Shown here: one piece after another, positions 8,710 through 16,720 of the stretch
How positions within the stretch are numbered: position 1 is the stretch's first letter
Layout: each line of letters begins with the position of its first letter
DNA from: Lysobacterales bacterium
GTDB lineage: Bacteria; Pseudomonadota; Gammaproteobacteria; Xanthomonadales; SZUA-36
Direction of reading: 5' to 3'
NCBI GenBank assembly: GCA_021648125.1
Contig: JAKITK010000029.1
Span: 1-37,735, forward strand
Length of the DNA: 37,735 bases
The notes under the pieces: model-generated
Database searches by the model: none
What the model saw: the letters and a program-made list of their open reading frames with translations, nothing else
What the model was told of the DNA's origin: nothing
Program-made: the position numbers and the translations under genes

Positions 8710-9473
8710 AAATAGCCAGCTGGAATGTAAACTCATTAAATGTGCGCCTGCCGCATGTGCAAGCCTGGCTCGAAGTTGCTCAACCGGATGTACTTGCCTT
8801 GCAAGAAACCAAAATGACGGATGATAAATATCCCTTGGAGGCGATTTTAGAGGTCGGTTATCACTCAGTTTATGCCGGGCAAAAAACTTACAACGGTGTA
8901 GCCGTGTTAACTAAGCAGGAAGCGTTTGATCCGATAACGGATATTCCCGGTCTGGATGATCCACAGCGACGGATACTGGCAGTTACTGTTGATGATGTGC
9001 GCATAATTGATCTGTATGTGGTTAACGGCTCAGAAGTTGGCTCAGAAAAATTTGCCTACAAAATGCACTGGCTGGAGCAGGTGACTAAATTTATCGAGGC
9101 GGAAATGCAGCGCTTTGATAAAGTGGTGGTGTTGGGTGATTTCAATATAGCCCCAGAAGATGCAGATGTGCATGATCCGGAAAGCTGGAAGGATAAAATT
9201 CTCTGCTCAGTTGCAGAGCGAGCTGCACTGGAACGGATTATGGATATTGGGCTTACTGATACTTTCCGTATGTTCGAGCAAAAAGAAAAACAATGGAGCT
9301 GGTGGGATTATCGCCAAGCCGCCTTCCGACGCAACATGGGCTTGCGCATCGACCTGGTACTGGCATCAAAGGCAATGGCAGATGTATGCACCACAGCCTA
9401 CATAGACAAAGAACCCCGCCGCCAAGAAAGACCCTCTGACCACACCCCGGTTATTGCAGAGTTCAATCTCTAA
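8706..9473 (+). CDS. xthA: Exodeoxyribonuclease III
   Basis: The 255-residue protein is a full-length member of the exonuclease III/AP endonuclease family, which cuts DNA at abasic sites and degrades 3' ends during base-excision repair. Catalytic landmarks are all present: WNVNS (N7), LQETK (E34), GDFNIAPEDADVHD, and the C-terminal SDHTPV containing the active His. Translation is coupled to prlC by a four-base overlap. The last 76 bases of this gene are repeated, with eight differences, at 10367-10442 beyond parDE. This suggests that the 3' end is a site where foreign DNA has entered. Confidence 0.95.
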   Translation: MKIASWNVNSLNVRLPHVQAWLEVAQPDVLALQETKMTDDKYPLEAILEVGYHSVYAGQKTYNGVAVLTKQEAFDPITDIPGLDDPQRRILAVTVDDVRIIDLYVVNGSEVGSEKFAYKMHWLEQVTKFIEAEMQRFDKVVVLGDFNIAPEDADVHDPESWKDKILCSVAERAALERIMDIGLTDTFRMFEQKEKQWSWWDYRQAAFRRNMGLRIDLVLASKAMADVCTTAYIDKEPRRQERPSDHTPVIAEFNL

Positions 9474-9644
9474 GAAGAGGGGTCTGCTTGAACTCAACTT
9501 TCAAGTGCAACAGGGTATTACCTAAGTGGCCAAAACAAATTGAAAGTACCTAGGTATGGTAAGCCTGATTGTAGTTAATCCACCTATTTGATAGCACAGT
9601 ATTGGGGGGCAAGCAGGTTCAAAAAATCGATAGAGGCAATTGAA

Positions 9645-9675
9645 AGTGTTGAAATGTGTTAGTATGTGTTGAACA
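9645..9675. repeat. Tandem GTGTT repeats before the parDE cassette
   Basis: Three close variants of a TGTGTTGAA unit follow one another (GTGTTGAA, GTGTTAG, GTGTTGAA) at roughly 10-11 base spacing, about one helical turn. They could be binding sites for the RHH antitoxin encoded downstream, but a REP-like pair separates them from the gene, so the role is uncertain. Confidence 0.35.
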
Positions 9676-9679
9676 GTGC

Positions 9680-9779
9680 GTAGGGTGGGCATTTATGCCC
9701 ACGCGCAAAAGCCAACCAAGCCGAATTGTTTTCTTAAACATTTAAAATGTCGTTGCGTGGGCATAAATGCCCACCCTAC
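9680..9779. repeat. REP-like inverted pair (BIME-type element)
   Basis: Bases 9680-9704 and 9755-9779 are exact 25-base reverse complements. Each arm is itself a hairpin (GTGGGCAT...ATGCCCAC) flanked by the asymmetric tail GTAGG. Two REP units facing each other across ~50 bases is the layout of a bacterial interspersed mosaic element. Such units are moved by RAYT (Y1-type) transposases, none of which is in the window. The remainder of 9474-9828 holds no gene; an upstream in-frame extension of parD running through this repeat is spurious. Confidence 0.78.
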
Positions 9780-9828
9780 AAAAGAACGAGACATTGGTTT
9801 GGTTCACTTAGTTATGGGAGCATATCAC

Positions 9829-10080
9829 ATGCAACGCACAACCAGTATTACGCTTGGCTCACACCAACAGCAATTTATTAAATCCTTGGTTGAAAGTGGC
9901 CGTTATACTTCAACCAGCGAGATAGTAAGAGATGCTTTACGCAAGCTGGAAGAATCTCAAGGCCCTGAATGGTTGCTCAGTCAGTTAATTGAAGGCGAAA
10001 AAGGTGTAGCTGAGGCCTGGGGTAATGATGATCTTCTTGGTCACATTAAACGAGAAGCAACAAAGCGTGGCAATTTATAA
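9829..10080 (+). CDS. parD: ParD-type ribbon-helix-helix antitoxin
   Basis: The 83-residue protein begins MQRTTSITLGSHQQQFI and continues with SGRYTSTSEIVRDALRKLEE, the standard ParD/CopG ribbon-helix-helix domain. The tail (residues 50-83) would bind the toxin. The start at 9829 has GGGAG eight bases upstream. A longer reading frame exists but crosses a REP-like repeat. The gene overlaps parE by 14 bases. The product represses its own promoter and blocks ParE. The cassette is bracketed by xthA and a duplicated xthA 3' end, so it was acquired as a unit. Confidence 0.88.
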   Translation: MQRTTSITLGSHQQQFIKSLVESGRYTSTSEIVRDALRKLEESQGPEWLLSQLIEGEKGVAEAWGNDDLLGHIKREATKRGNL

Positions 10081-10354
10081 AATATCACCCACTGCAGAGC
10101 AGGATCTTATCGGTATTTATATCCGGGGTTTTCGTGAATGGGGTGACAAAAAAGCTGACGATTTCCAGATCCAACTGATTTCAAGTTTCCAAATGCTGGC
10201 TGATAACCCAGATATGGGGCGCGCAGTTGCTGTTCGACCACAATTACAACGCCATGAATTAAACCCCTATGTAATTTTTTATCGAAAGTTTAGCTACGGT
10301 GTGAGGGTTGCTAGGGTCTTATATAAAAATCGTGCAATGGAGAAATATCTTTAG
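10067..10354 (+). CDS. parE: ParE-type toxin (RelE/ParE superfamily)
   Basis: Starting from GTG at 10067, the 95-residue protein reads MAIYKISPTAEQDLIGIYIRG and ends with VRVARVLYKNRAMEKYL, the classic ParE fold boundaries. ParE toxins of this type poison DNA gyrase. The frame opens earlier (ATG at 10025), but those codons lie inside parD and do not look like ParE; GAGAAG precedes the GTG by about nine bases. Overlap with parD indicates coupled expression. It appears complete. Confidence 0.87.
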   Translation: MAIYKISPTAEQDLIGIYIRGFREWGDKKADDFQIQLISSFQMLADNPDMGRAVAVRPQLQRHELNPYVIFYRKFSYGVRVARVLYKNRAMEKYL

Positions 10355-10366
10355 TTATTTGATAGT

Positions 10367-10442
10367 CTATATAGACAAAGAACCCCGCCGCTAGGAAAGA
10401 CCCTCAGACCACACCCCGGTGATCGCAGAGTTTGATCTCTAA
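10367..10442 (+). pseudogene. Duplicated, diverged 3' end of xthA
   Basis: These 76 bases match 9398-9473, the end of xthA, at 68 positions. Read in the xthA frame they encode the same C-terminus (RPSDHTPVIAEF), ending at the same stop. Most differences are silent third-position changes (TCT/TCA, GTT/GTG, ATT/ATC, TTC/TTT); one is N to D, and one codon is TAG where xthA has CAA. The silent pattern shows it descends from a once-functional xthA of a related strain rather than from decay of the local copy. It marks the right boundary of the parDE cassette. Confidence 0.85.
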
Positions 10443-10527
10443 ACTTACAGCGGAGTGTTTTTTCTGGTTATTGGTTATTTCTACTCGTAACTCATCTATG
10501 CCGAGAACACCTAATTTAACCCAATAA

Positions 10528-10559
10528 ACTTGTCTTCCTAGGCTCAGAGCCGGGATATC
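10528..10559. repeat. Dispersed 32 bp repeat, copy 1
   Basis: These 32 bases (ending CTCAGAGCCGGGATATC) match 25381-25412 at 29 positions. The flanks do not match. The copy lies just downstream of the type III restriction gene. Family unknown. Confidence 0.7.
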
Positions 10560-10573
10560 GTTTTAGATGAATA

Positions 10574-13264
10574 TTAATTTAGATGCGGTCCAATTTGGAA
10601 CCATTCTCTATTTTTGATCATTACAAACCTACAACTATTATTAGATAACTCAGCCCAGAGACCACCAATCAGGCGATCATCTTCTGCCCCTACCCAGCGG
10701 TCACCACCTTTATATTCAACCACAAGAACAACCCCATTAGGCAGTTGACAAAGAAAGTCAGGATAGAAACGCCCATTCGCTTTTTGCAAGAAAAACGAAC
10801 AACCTTCACGGCGCACCAGATTCCTCACCCAGAAGTTAATCTTGCCTTTTTGTGCTTGAGTATCTAGCCAGCAGGCGCATTCAAATTCCTCCTTGCTATC
10901 AAAATCTCCAATACGACCATAAAAGTGTTTGCGGAAAGTGAATTGCCCGTAGCGGTCATCATAATCATTCGCTGGGGCATAAGCCTGCGGATGGTATTCA
11001 AACACATGTGTCGCAGAAACTGCCACATTTTCAGCAACAGAACCAGTAAATAGCGTCTGCTGGTACGCGTTTGTAATGGTATCCTGCCGCAGCTTGTGAA
11101 TGCGTCTCTCAATAAGATTGCGAATTTGAAACTTCAACAGATTAACCTGACTCAAGTTGATCTGAGGATTAGCCAACAGTGTGCCAATCCAGGCTGCCAC
11201 AAAAGCACTTTTCTGTGAATGTGTAGATTCCGGTTGCGGCAGGTTGCGGCAAATCCAGGCTACTAATTTAATTTTATCCCAGTTTTCTGGGGTATAAACC
11301 AGCCCTAAATCACGCTGCAAGTCAGGAAGAAAGCGGGTAACAACACGGCCTGAATCAGCATCCACATCAATCTCTCCAGCCTCGGAAATCTTCATGCTTT
11401 CGCCTAACCGACTGATATCATCAATTGATGGGGTTGCTGCATAGGTTGAAAGGTCCCAGGGGTAGTCCAACAGTTCAGGGTCGTCGAATAGTTGTAGCTG
11501 ACCGTTGACGCGTAACTCCATTTGTGGAACCTGAAAAGTCTCACCCAGCTCCGCGGGTGTTTGGAAAAACTCAAGTGCAGTAGTCCTACTAACTTCTGCC
11601 GCTTGGTTAATAGCTGCTACTGCAGCAGCGGTTGTAACTGTATTGCTTAGCGTTTCAGTTTCGTCGTCTGCCAGTGGCTTATTGATAATTAATGTTTGAT
11701 TTTTGTTATCCCACTTTATTTTAGCCCGCAGGGATTTAGGCAGGCCCTTAAAGTTAGGTTTTTCCGGTAGAGGGACTTCGACAGGGGTAATGATAATGCG
11801 ACCCTGATATGGATCAACATCCAGGCGCCCCTGTTCAGCTATTGCGGCCTTAACAAACTCTACCACCTCACGGCGTTCAAAGCCGGCACCGGTGACCAGG
11901 CGGTCACGTAAGGTGCTGGCGGTATCGGCAAAGTTACGCGAAACCACAAAGGCATAAGATTGATTCAACGCCCCACTGGTGCGGCGGCTAGCGCCCGGTT
12001 GACGAAGCACCCGCCCCAGAAGTTGCTCCACAGCAGTTGCAGAACGCAGAGAGGCCATACTCACTAGGATGTAGGCAAAAGGGCAATCCCATCCTTCTGC
12101 CAGTGCTTTTTGGGTAATCACATACTTAACAGGGCAGTCAGGATCGGCGATACCGAGTTTATAATCAGCATCAATTTGCTCTAGGCCTTTCACCTCACCG
12201 GTAGCAATAGTGATCTCCTCGGCGGGTATGTTCTGGTTATCGATTAGCTCTGTATAAACCTTATCAACACATAGGGTTTCGATATTTTTGCGTCGCGGCT
12301 CTGCCTGGATCAGTACCACAGGGCGCAAGTACTGTTCCCCAACGCGCTGTTCGGCCTCGGCGGCTGCCTGTAAGCTTTCACGCCGGGCAATCGCAAAGCC
12401 CAGGCATTGCTGCCAATCGGCCTCGGTCTCCAGTACCACCGGTAGCTTAATCATTTCCTCGGCTTTTAGCTCGGCGGCCGACACACTATGCAGCACATTG
12501 GAAGGTGTACGGACAAGGTCCGGGGTGGCGGTGAGTTCCATAACCCCGCTGGGGCGGAAACGCGCAAGCATTTCAAAGGCTAGTTCAGTGCGGCTGTTAT
12601 GGGCTTCATCGACAATAACAAATGGTCGGCGCATGCGTAACACATTGGCTAGGGAGAATGGTATGGCTTTATCCGCTCCTTCACCTTCGGTCAGTAATTC
12701 ATTCCGCAGTACTGGTGAAATATTATCGAAATGATGCATCAATGCGCCACTGGACTGGTAGACTTTGCGCGACTCTTCATTTTCAACCTGGAATGCTTGG
12801 CGGGTAGCAACAATGACGACAGTTGAAGTATCCAGCGTTGCCCGAGTAATGCTCTTAGCCTCATCCAAATCGAGCACTGTAACAGGACCTGCTTCACGCA
12901 GTGCTGCATGATAGGGGTGGTGGCGGTTTTTTAGAGCCCGCAGGGTTTGTTCACGGATAGGTTTGGAGGGTACCAGCCAGAGTAATACACTGTGTTCAAC
13001 CCGCAACAACTGGGTATTGATGAGGGCGGCGCTTTTAGCTGCCAACCATGTTTTACCACCACCTGTTGGTACCCGGAGGCAAAAATACGGCATATCATCG
13101 GGGAAGCCGGTCAGGGGGTTATAGCTCATGCCTTTGCCCCAAAGCTTTTCCGTGGTTGCATTAAAGGCAACGGAAGGGCTGGGCAATTGGTGACAGTATT
13201 TAAAGTACAGCTCAACCGTTTTCAGCACCTGGGTTTGGTAAATTTTTGCGGTAAAGCTACTCAT
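10574..13264 (-). CDS. res: Type III restriction enzyme, Res subunit
   Basis: An 896-residue superfamily 2 helicase/nuclease. It has Walker A PTGGGKT at 66-72, DEAH at 219-222, motif III TATPD at 245-249, the motif VI stretch QLLGRVLRQPG, and a C-terminal PD...EYK nuclease site (D836, E850, K852). Type III Res proteins translocate or diffuse along DNA in an ATP-dependent way and cut when two unmethylated sites are met. The start lies two bases beyond the stop of mod, so the pair is one operon. All motifs are intact, so the enzyme is probably active, but the recognition site cannot be predicted. Confidence 0.93.
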   Translation of the reverse strand: MSSFTAKIYQTQVLKTVELYFKYCHQLPSPSVAFNATTEKLWGKGMSYNPLTGFPDDMPYFCLRVPTGGGKTWLAAKSAALINTQLLRVEHSVLLWLVPSKPIREQTLRALKNRHHPYHAALREAGPVTVLDLDEAKSITRATLDTSTVVIVATRQAFQVENEESRKVYQSSGALMHHFDNISPVLRNELLTEGEGADKAIPFSLANVLRMRRPFVIVDEAHNSRTELAFEMLARFRPSGVMELTATPDLVRTPSNVLHSVSAAELKAEEMIKLPVVLETEADWQQCLGFAIARRESLQAAAEAEQRVGEQYLRPVVLIQAEPRRKNIETLCVDKVYTELIDNQNIPAEEITIATGEVKGLEQIDADYKLGIADPDCPVKYVITQKALAEGWDCPFAYILVSMASLRSATAVEQLLGRVLRQPGASRRTSGALNQSYAFVVSRNFADTASTLRDRLVTGAGFERREVVEFVKAAIAEQGRLDVDPYQGRIIITPVEVPLPEKPNFKGLPKSLRAKIKWDNKNQTLIINKPLADDETETLSNTVTTAAAVAAINQAAEVSRTTALEFFQTPAELGETFQVPQMELRVNGQLQLFDDPELLDYPWDLSTYAATPSIDDISRLGESMKISEAGEIDVDADSGRVVTRFLPDLQRDLGLVYTPENWDKIKLVAWICRNLPQPESTHSQKSAFVAAWIGTLLANPQINLSQVNLLKFQIRNLIERRIHKLRQDTITNAYQQTLFTGSVAENVAVSATHVFEYHPQAYAPANDYDDRYGQFTFRKHFYGRIGDFDSKEEFECACWLDTQAQKGKINFWVRNLVRREGCSFFLQKANGRFYPDFLCQLPNGVVLVVEYKGGDRWVGAEDDRLIGGLWAELSNNSCRFVMIKNREWFQIGPHLN

Positions 13265-13266
13265 GG

Positions 13267-14868
13267 TTAAACATCCAGTGCGTAAGGGGTTTGTTTAAAT
13301 ACGATGCCTTCGCGTGATAGTCGTGCGCCCATACGGCAGGCAGCGGCAAAGATCGTCTTTGGGCCGGCAAACGCGGGTAAAGTGTCAAATGTTGGGCCAG
13401 TTAGTACGTTGCCACCGGCAACGGATTTATCTTTCAGAATACCGTTGTAGAGCAGGTAAATCGCCCGGCCTTCATGTACACCTAATAAAGGAGAGTTACC
13501 GCTACCGCTATAGCCGCTGCCGGTTTCAACAAACCAGACAAATTCAGCTAACTGGGCAAAGCTGACATCGCGGCGGATTTGGCCATCGGCGGTGAACAGG
13601 GGTTTAGAAGATAGACGGCAAAATTGGAACCCGCTGCCTAAGCCGGGGATTTCCTTACCTTTAAAGTTTGTATACCCATAGGCTACTCGTTTTATTCGTT
13701 CGGCGGTAATATTCTTGGATACTACCTTGTCCATCTCAATGAGGATGAATCGACGGGCACCGCCATCTTCTGCGTTTTTCTTAAGCAATGCATGTGCGGT
13801 GGTACCAGAACCAGCGAAGGAGTCTAGAATTAAAGAGTCTTTGTCGGTCGAAATTTGTAGTATGCGTTCAATGAGTCGGCTTGGTTTGGGGGAAGTATTG
13901 AATGGTGACTCACCACCGAATATGCCCATTAATTCTTTTGTTGCTTCATCAGTATTTCCCACCTCATCATGTGGCCACCATGTCCAAGGTACAACACCTT
14001 CGACTTCCGACAAGTAACGGATTGTATTGGGTTGTGAGTTACCTGTTTTACCAAAGTAGACTTTCCCATCAGACCTTAGTTTTTCAAAAGTGGCTTTGGC
14101 AAACCCCCAGCATCGACCTTTTGGTGGCCGAAATGATTTGCCGGATGGAGCAATAATTTCATAGAATTGGTCAGGAGTCGCATGCCCTGCTTGTGCTGTC
14201 ATTGGAATTGGTCGCCAGCGCCCTTTTGGGTCATTGTTAGGGTTCCGGTATACTTTGGCTTGTTTCTCATTTATTGGGATTTTATGCCTAGATGCTTTGA
14301 AAAGAGCGGGATTCATGGCGTAAACGACAATGTATTCATGCACATCCCCGATAGCCTCACGATTCTCTCTTGAATATCGTTTTTGCCAAACATTGCATGC
14401 GATAAATTTCTCATTACCAAAAATTTCATTCATCAATATTCGCAAAAGTGTTACGGCTGCATCATCAATTGATATCCAAATTACCCCATCGTTCCGTAGA
14501 AATTGCTTCAATAGTAATAATCGTGGATACATCATGCACAACCAACGATCATGGCGGTCTAGAGTTTCACCTTCTTTACCCACTACTTCACCCAACCAGC
14601 GGCGAATTTCCGGGCTGTTAACATTGTCGTTATACACCCAGCCCTCATTGCCGGTGTTATAGGGCGGATCAATGTAAATGCATTTAACCTGTCCTGCGTA
14701 ACGCGGCAACAGGGCTTTTAGTGCATCAAGGTTATCGCCCTGTATAATCAGGTTGCCGGAGTCGGCATCGCCAGCGGAAAGTTCTTCTACCGGTTCCAGT
14801 AGACGAAAAGGTACATCTTTGTGGTGTTTAACGACGGCCTCTTTGCCGATCCAGTTCAGTGTTGGCAC
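13267..14868 (-). CDS. mod: Type III DNA-adenine methyltransferase, Mod subunit
   Basis: A 533-residue amino-methyltransferase of the beta arrangement: the catalytic DPPYNTG motif (DPPY at 67-70) precedes the SAM-binding DSFAGSGT at 349-356, with the target-recognition region between and after them. It methylates adenine in one strand of an asymmetric site and gives Res its specificity. The start is a GTG at 14868 with GGGGAG seven bases upstream. It is followed immediately by res. No simple repeat tract that would suggest phase variation was seen. hipA ends 72 bases upstream in the same direction, so read-through from hipBA is possible. Confidence 0.93.
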   Translation of the reverse strand: MPTLNWIGKEAVVKHHKDVPFRLLEPVEELSAGDADSGNLIIQGDNLDALKALLPRYAGQVKCIYIDPPYNTGNEGWVYNDNVNSPEIRRWLGEVVGKEGETLDRHDRWLCMMYPRLLLLKQFLRNDGVIWISIDDAAVTLLRILMNEIFGNEKFIACNVWQKRYSRENREAIGDVHEYIVVYAMNPALFKASRHKIPINEKQAKVYRNPNNDPKGRWRPIPMTAQAGHATPDQFYEIIAPSGKSFRPPKGRCWGFAKATFEKLRSDGKVYFGKTGNSQPNTIRYLSEVEGVVPWTWWPHDEVGNTDEATKELMGIFGGESPFNTSPKPSRLIERILQISTDKDSLILDSFAGSGTTAHALLKKNAEDGGARRFILIEMDKVVSKNITAERIKRVAYGYTNFKGKEIPGLGSGFQFCRLSSKPLFTADGQIRRDVSFAQLAEFVWFVETGSGYSGSGNSPLLGVHEGRAIYLLYNGILKDKSVAGGNVLTGPTFDTLPAFAGPKTIFAAACRMGARLSREGIVFKQTPYALDV

Positions 14869-14940
14869 TGAATGCTCCCCAATTTATTATTTTGTAATTT
14901 CAAAGAATATCCCATCCAGATAATAATAATTGTATTATTT

Positions 14941-16182
14941 TTACTCTGCCCAGTTTTCAAAGCAAAAAGGATTAAATACCGCACTTTGCCACAGGCGCTG
15001 GCGTTCAGCCTCAGGGAATTGTGCCTGATCACACACGCTGTCCCACTCGATTTTTATAGTGTTGATTAGTTGTTCGATTAGTATGCTTGCATCGGTAGGG
15101 GTGAGTTGGAAGCGTTCACAGACTGAGCGGAGATTATCAAGCGTGGATAAGTTGCCGCGCTTGCCGTCGATGCGCATGGCCTGGCTGGCTTCACCACCAG
15201 TTCTCGGTTGCGGGCATATATCATAAGCTGGGGTCAGGGTTAAATCTTTGCCATCCCAGAAGGCGGCATGGTTGCGCGCATGGTCGTCGGTATTGCCGAT
15301 CAAGATATTGAAGGCGATGCGTTGAAACAGTTCATGTAGAGTTTTTTGCGGTCGGGTAAAACGCTGGCGAATCAGGTCGGCAAGATCAATATAGCTGGCA
15401 TAACGAGCCTCCATTTCATCCAGTTGCAGCAGGCTTAATGCACTCAGCATTTGTCGTCGGCAGAGGCCGTTGCTGGTGTCGATACGGTCGAAGCGTTTAA
15501 CCAGAATAACATCCTTGTGTAGGGATCTTTTCAATGAAACACTGGCTGTATTGAGGCCGCAACGAGAAGCTAGGGTCATGGCGATAAATTCGGCTTTTAC
15601 CGCATTATAAGTATCCGCTGTTGAACTGAACTTGGCGATATAGTGATTCGGTTCTTCCTCAAGTATTGCTTTGGGCCGTGCCCCGCCTACACTGGTGCCC
15701 CGCAGCAGCGCATTTTCAAGCTCTACCGGAAGGGTTTGGTGATTTTCTAGCATTTCCGCAGCACGGATTAATTCGTGCAGTTGCGGGTGGCTCATCTCAC
15801 GCGCCACATACTGTTTACTACCGGTCTGGAAGTCGAGAGCACCAATTCTGTCACTGCCAGATAACAACAGATAGTCGAGTTCGTTAAGCCCAGTTTTAAC
15901 TAGGCTGCTTTCCAGTACTCTTCGACCCCAGGCATCCGGTCCGGCATCACGCAGGCACGAGGGCATAATACTCATGCCTAGAGTTTCCTGTATCCCGCCT
16001 TGTAGTGGTAATTCAAACGGTGATAGCGCGATAGCATTTTCCCGCGCGAGATAACTCCTGCCATAAGTGAAGCTGAATCTCTGCGGGCTGTTGCCAGTAT
16101 CAAAAAGTCTACCGGCCACCACGGGCATGTTTTCTTCCGGCAGCCATATCCAGACGAAGGCCTCAGTATTAAAAGTCATCAT
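14941..16182 (-). CDS. hipA: HipA-family serine/threonine kinase toxin
   Basis: The 413-residue protein has the HipA landmarks in order. There is an N-terminal HipA_N region (VAGRLFD, RFSFTYG), a Gly-rich GTSVGGARPKA loop at 162-172, the catalytic NTDDHARNH at 297-305, and the metal-binding YDICP at 320-324. HipA kinases phosphorylate aminoacyl-tRNA synthetases (GltX in E. coli) and induce dormancy. The gene overlaps hipB by 14 bases and starts at one of two adjacent ATGs. All catalytic positions are present, so it is probably active when not bound by HipB. Confidence 0.93.
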   Translation of the reverse strand: MMTFNTEAFVWIWLPEENMPVVAGRLFDTGNSPQRFSFTYGRSYLARENAIALSPFELPLQGGIQETLGMSIMPSCLRDAGPDAWGRRVLESSLVKTGLNELDYLLLSGSDRIGALDFQTGSKQYVAREMSHPQLHELIRAAEMLENHQTLPVELENALLRGTSVGGARPKAILEEEPNHYIAKFSSTADTYNAVKAEFIAMTLASRCGLNTASVSLKRSLHKDVILVKRFDRIDTSNGLCRRQMLSALSLLQLDEMEARYASYIDLADLIRQRFTRPQKTLHELFQRIAFNILIGNTDDHARNHAAFWDGKDLTLTPAYDICPQPRTGGEASQAMRIDGKRGNLSTLDNLRSVCERFQLTPTDASILIEQLINTIKIEWDSVCDQAQFPEAERQRLWQSAVFNPFCFENWAE

Positions 16183-16507
16183 CAGCTATCACTGTTTTTC
16201 GCCCGCTGCGTTGTGGCAAAATAGTGGTAAGTGCCGCCAGGCTTTTTGTCAATTGGTCCAGTTCACGCTGGTTTTTCGCCAGTAATGGGATGCCAACAAT
16301 TGCGGCAGCTTCAAAAACTGTGCCCACGGCAACTTTTAAATTGCCTTTTTCAATCGACCGGACAGTCAATAGGCTAACTCCGAGGCGTTCAGCCAAGGCC
16401 GCTTGGCTCATATTACGCTCTTTGCGGGCGGCTTTGATCATGGCGGCTAGAAGGGCCACCGCACGAAGGGTATGGTTTGAGCAGACAGAAAGAGACGCTG
16501 TTTTCAT
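16169..16507 (-). CDS. hipB: HipB-type Xre-family antitoxin/repressor
   Basis: A 112-residue protein with a helix-turn-helix of the Xre/Cro type around residues 32-60 (MSQAALAERLGVSLLTVRS). HipB proteins bind operators in their own promoter and hold HipA inactive. The tail after residue 85 is polar and overlaps the hipA start. The N-terminal ~20 residues are not typical, and an internal ATG (residue 23) is a possible alternative start. The upstream DNA is an extreme AT-rich set of imperfect palindromes, fitting an autoregulated promoter. Confidence 0.88.
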   Translation of the reverse strand: MKTASLSVCSNHTLRAVALLAAMIKAARKERNMSQAALAERLGVSLLTVRSIEKGNLKVAVGTVFEAAAIVGIPLLAKNQRELDQLTKSLAALTTILPQRSGRKTVIADDDF

Positions 16508-16565
16508 ATATATAATATAACATATATTAAATGGCTTTATATACTATATAATATATATAAATTAT
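16508..16565. promoter_or_regulatory. AT-palindromic promoter/operator region of hipBA
   Basis: This stretch is almost pure A/T, with overlapping imperfect palindromes of the ATATATAA...TTATATAT kind directly before the hipB start. It probably contains both the -10 region and HipB-binding sites, which I cannot resolve individually. Confidence 0.45.
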
Positions 16566-16594
16566 ATACATCTATGGGTTTGGTTATTTAGTTA

Positions 16595-16621
16595 TTTTGT
16601 GAGAATAAAGTCGTACATTTT
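16595..16621. repeat. Left terminal inverted repeat
   Basis: Twenty-seven bases, exact reverse complement of 17891-17917. It reads TTTTGTGAGAATAAAGTC, then GTACATTTT, inward from the edge. Confidence 0.85.
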
Positions 16622-16720
16622 TCAGCTATTTCATGATCATGCCTTTACTGTAGGGAACAGGTAAGTTGTGTGTAGAATATTAGATTAATACTCTGAAAAC
16701 TAATTTTTATCGCTTAAATT

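Noticed and set aside
9480-9510. Terminator after xthA from CTTGAA/TTCAAG
   Set aside because: The stem is six mostly A-T pairs and has no T-tract.
9676-9828. 51-residue N-terminal extension of ParD
   Set aside because: It is encoded by the REP-like inverted pair and lies upstream of a good ribosome-binding site for the start at 9829.
10025-10066. Earlier ATG for ParE
   Set aside because: These codons lie inside parD and are unlike the ParE N-terminus, which begins at the GTG at 10067.
12288-12734. 148-residue plus-strand frame opposite res
   Set aside because: It is Ser/Arg-rich, shadows the conserved helicase motifs of res, and has no family resemblance.
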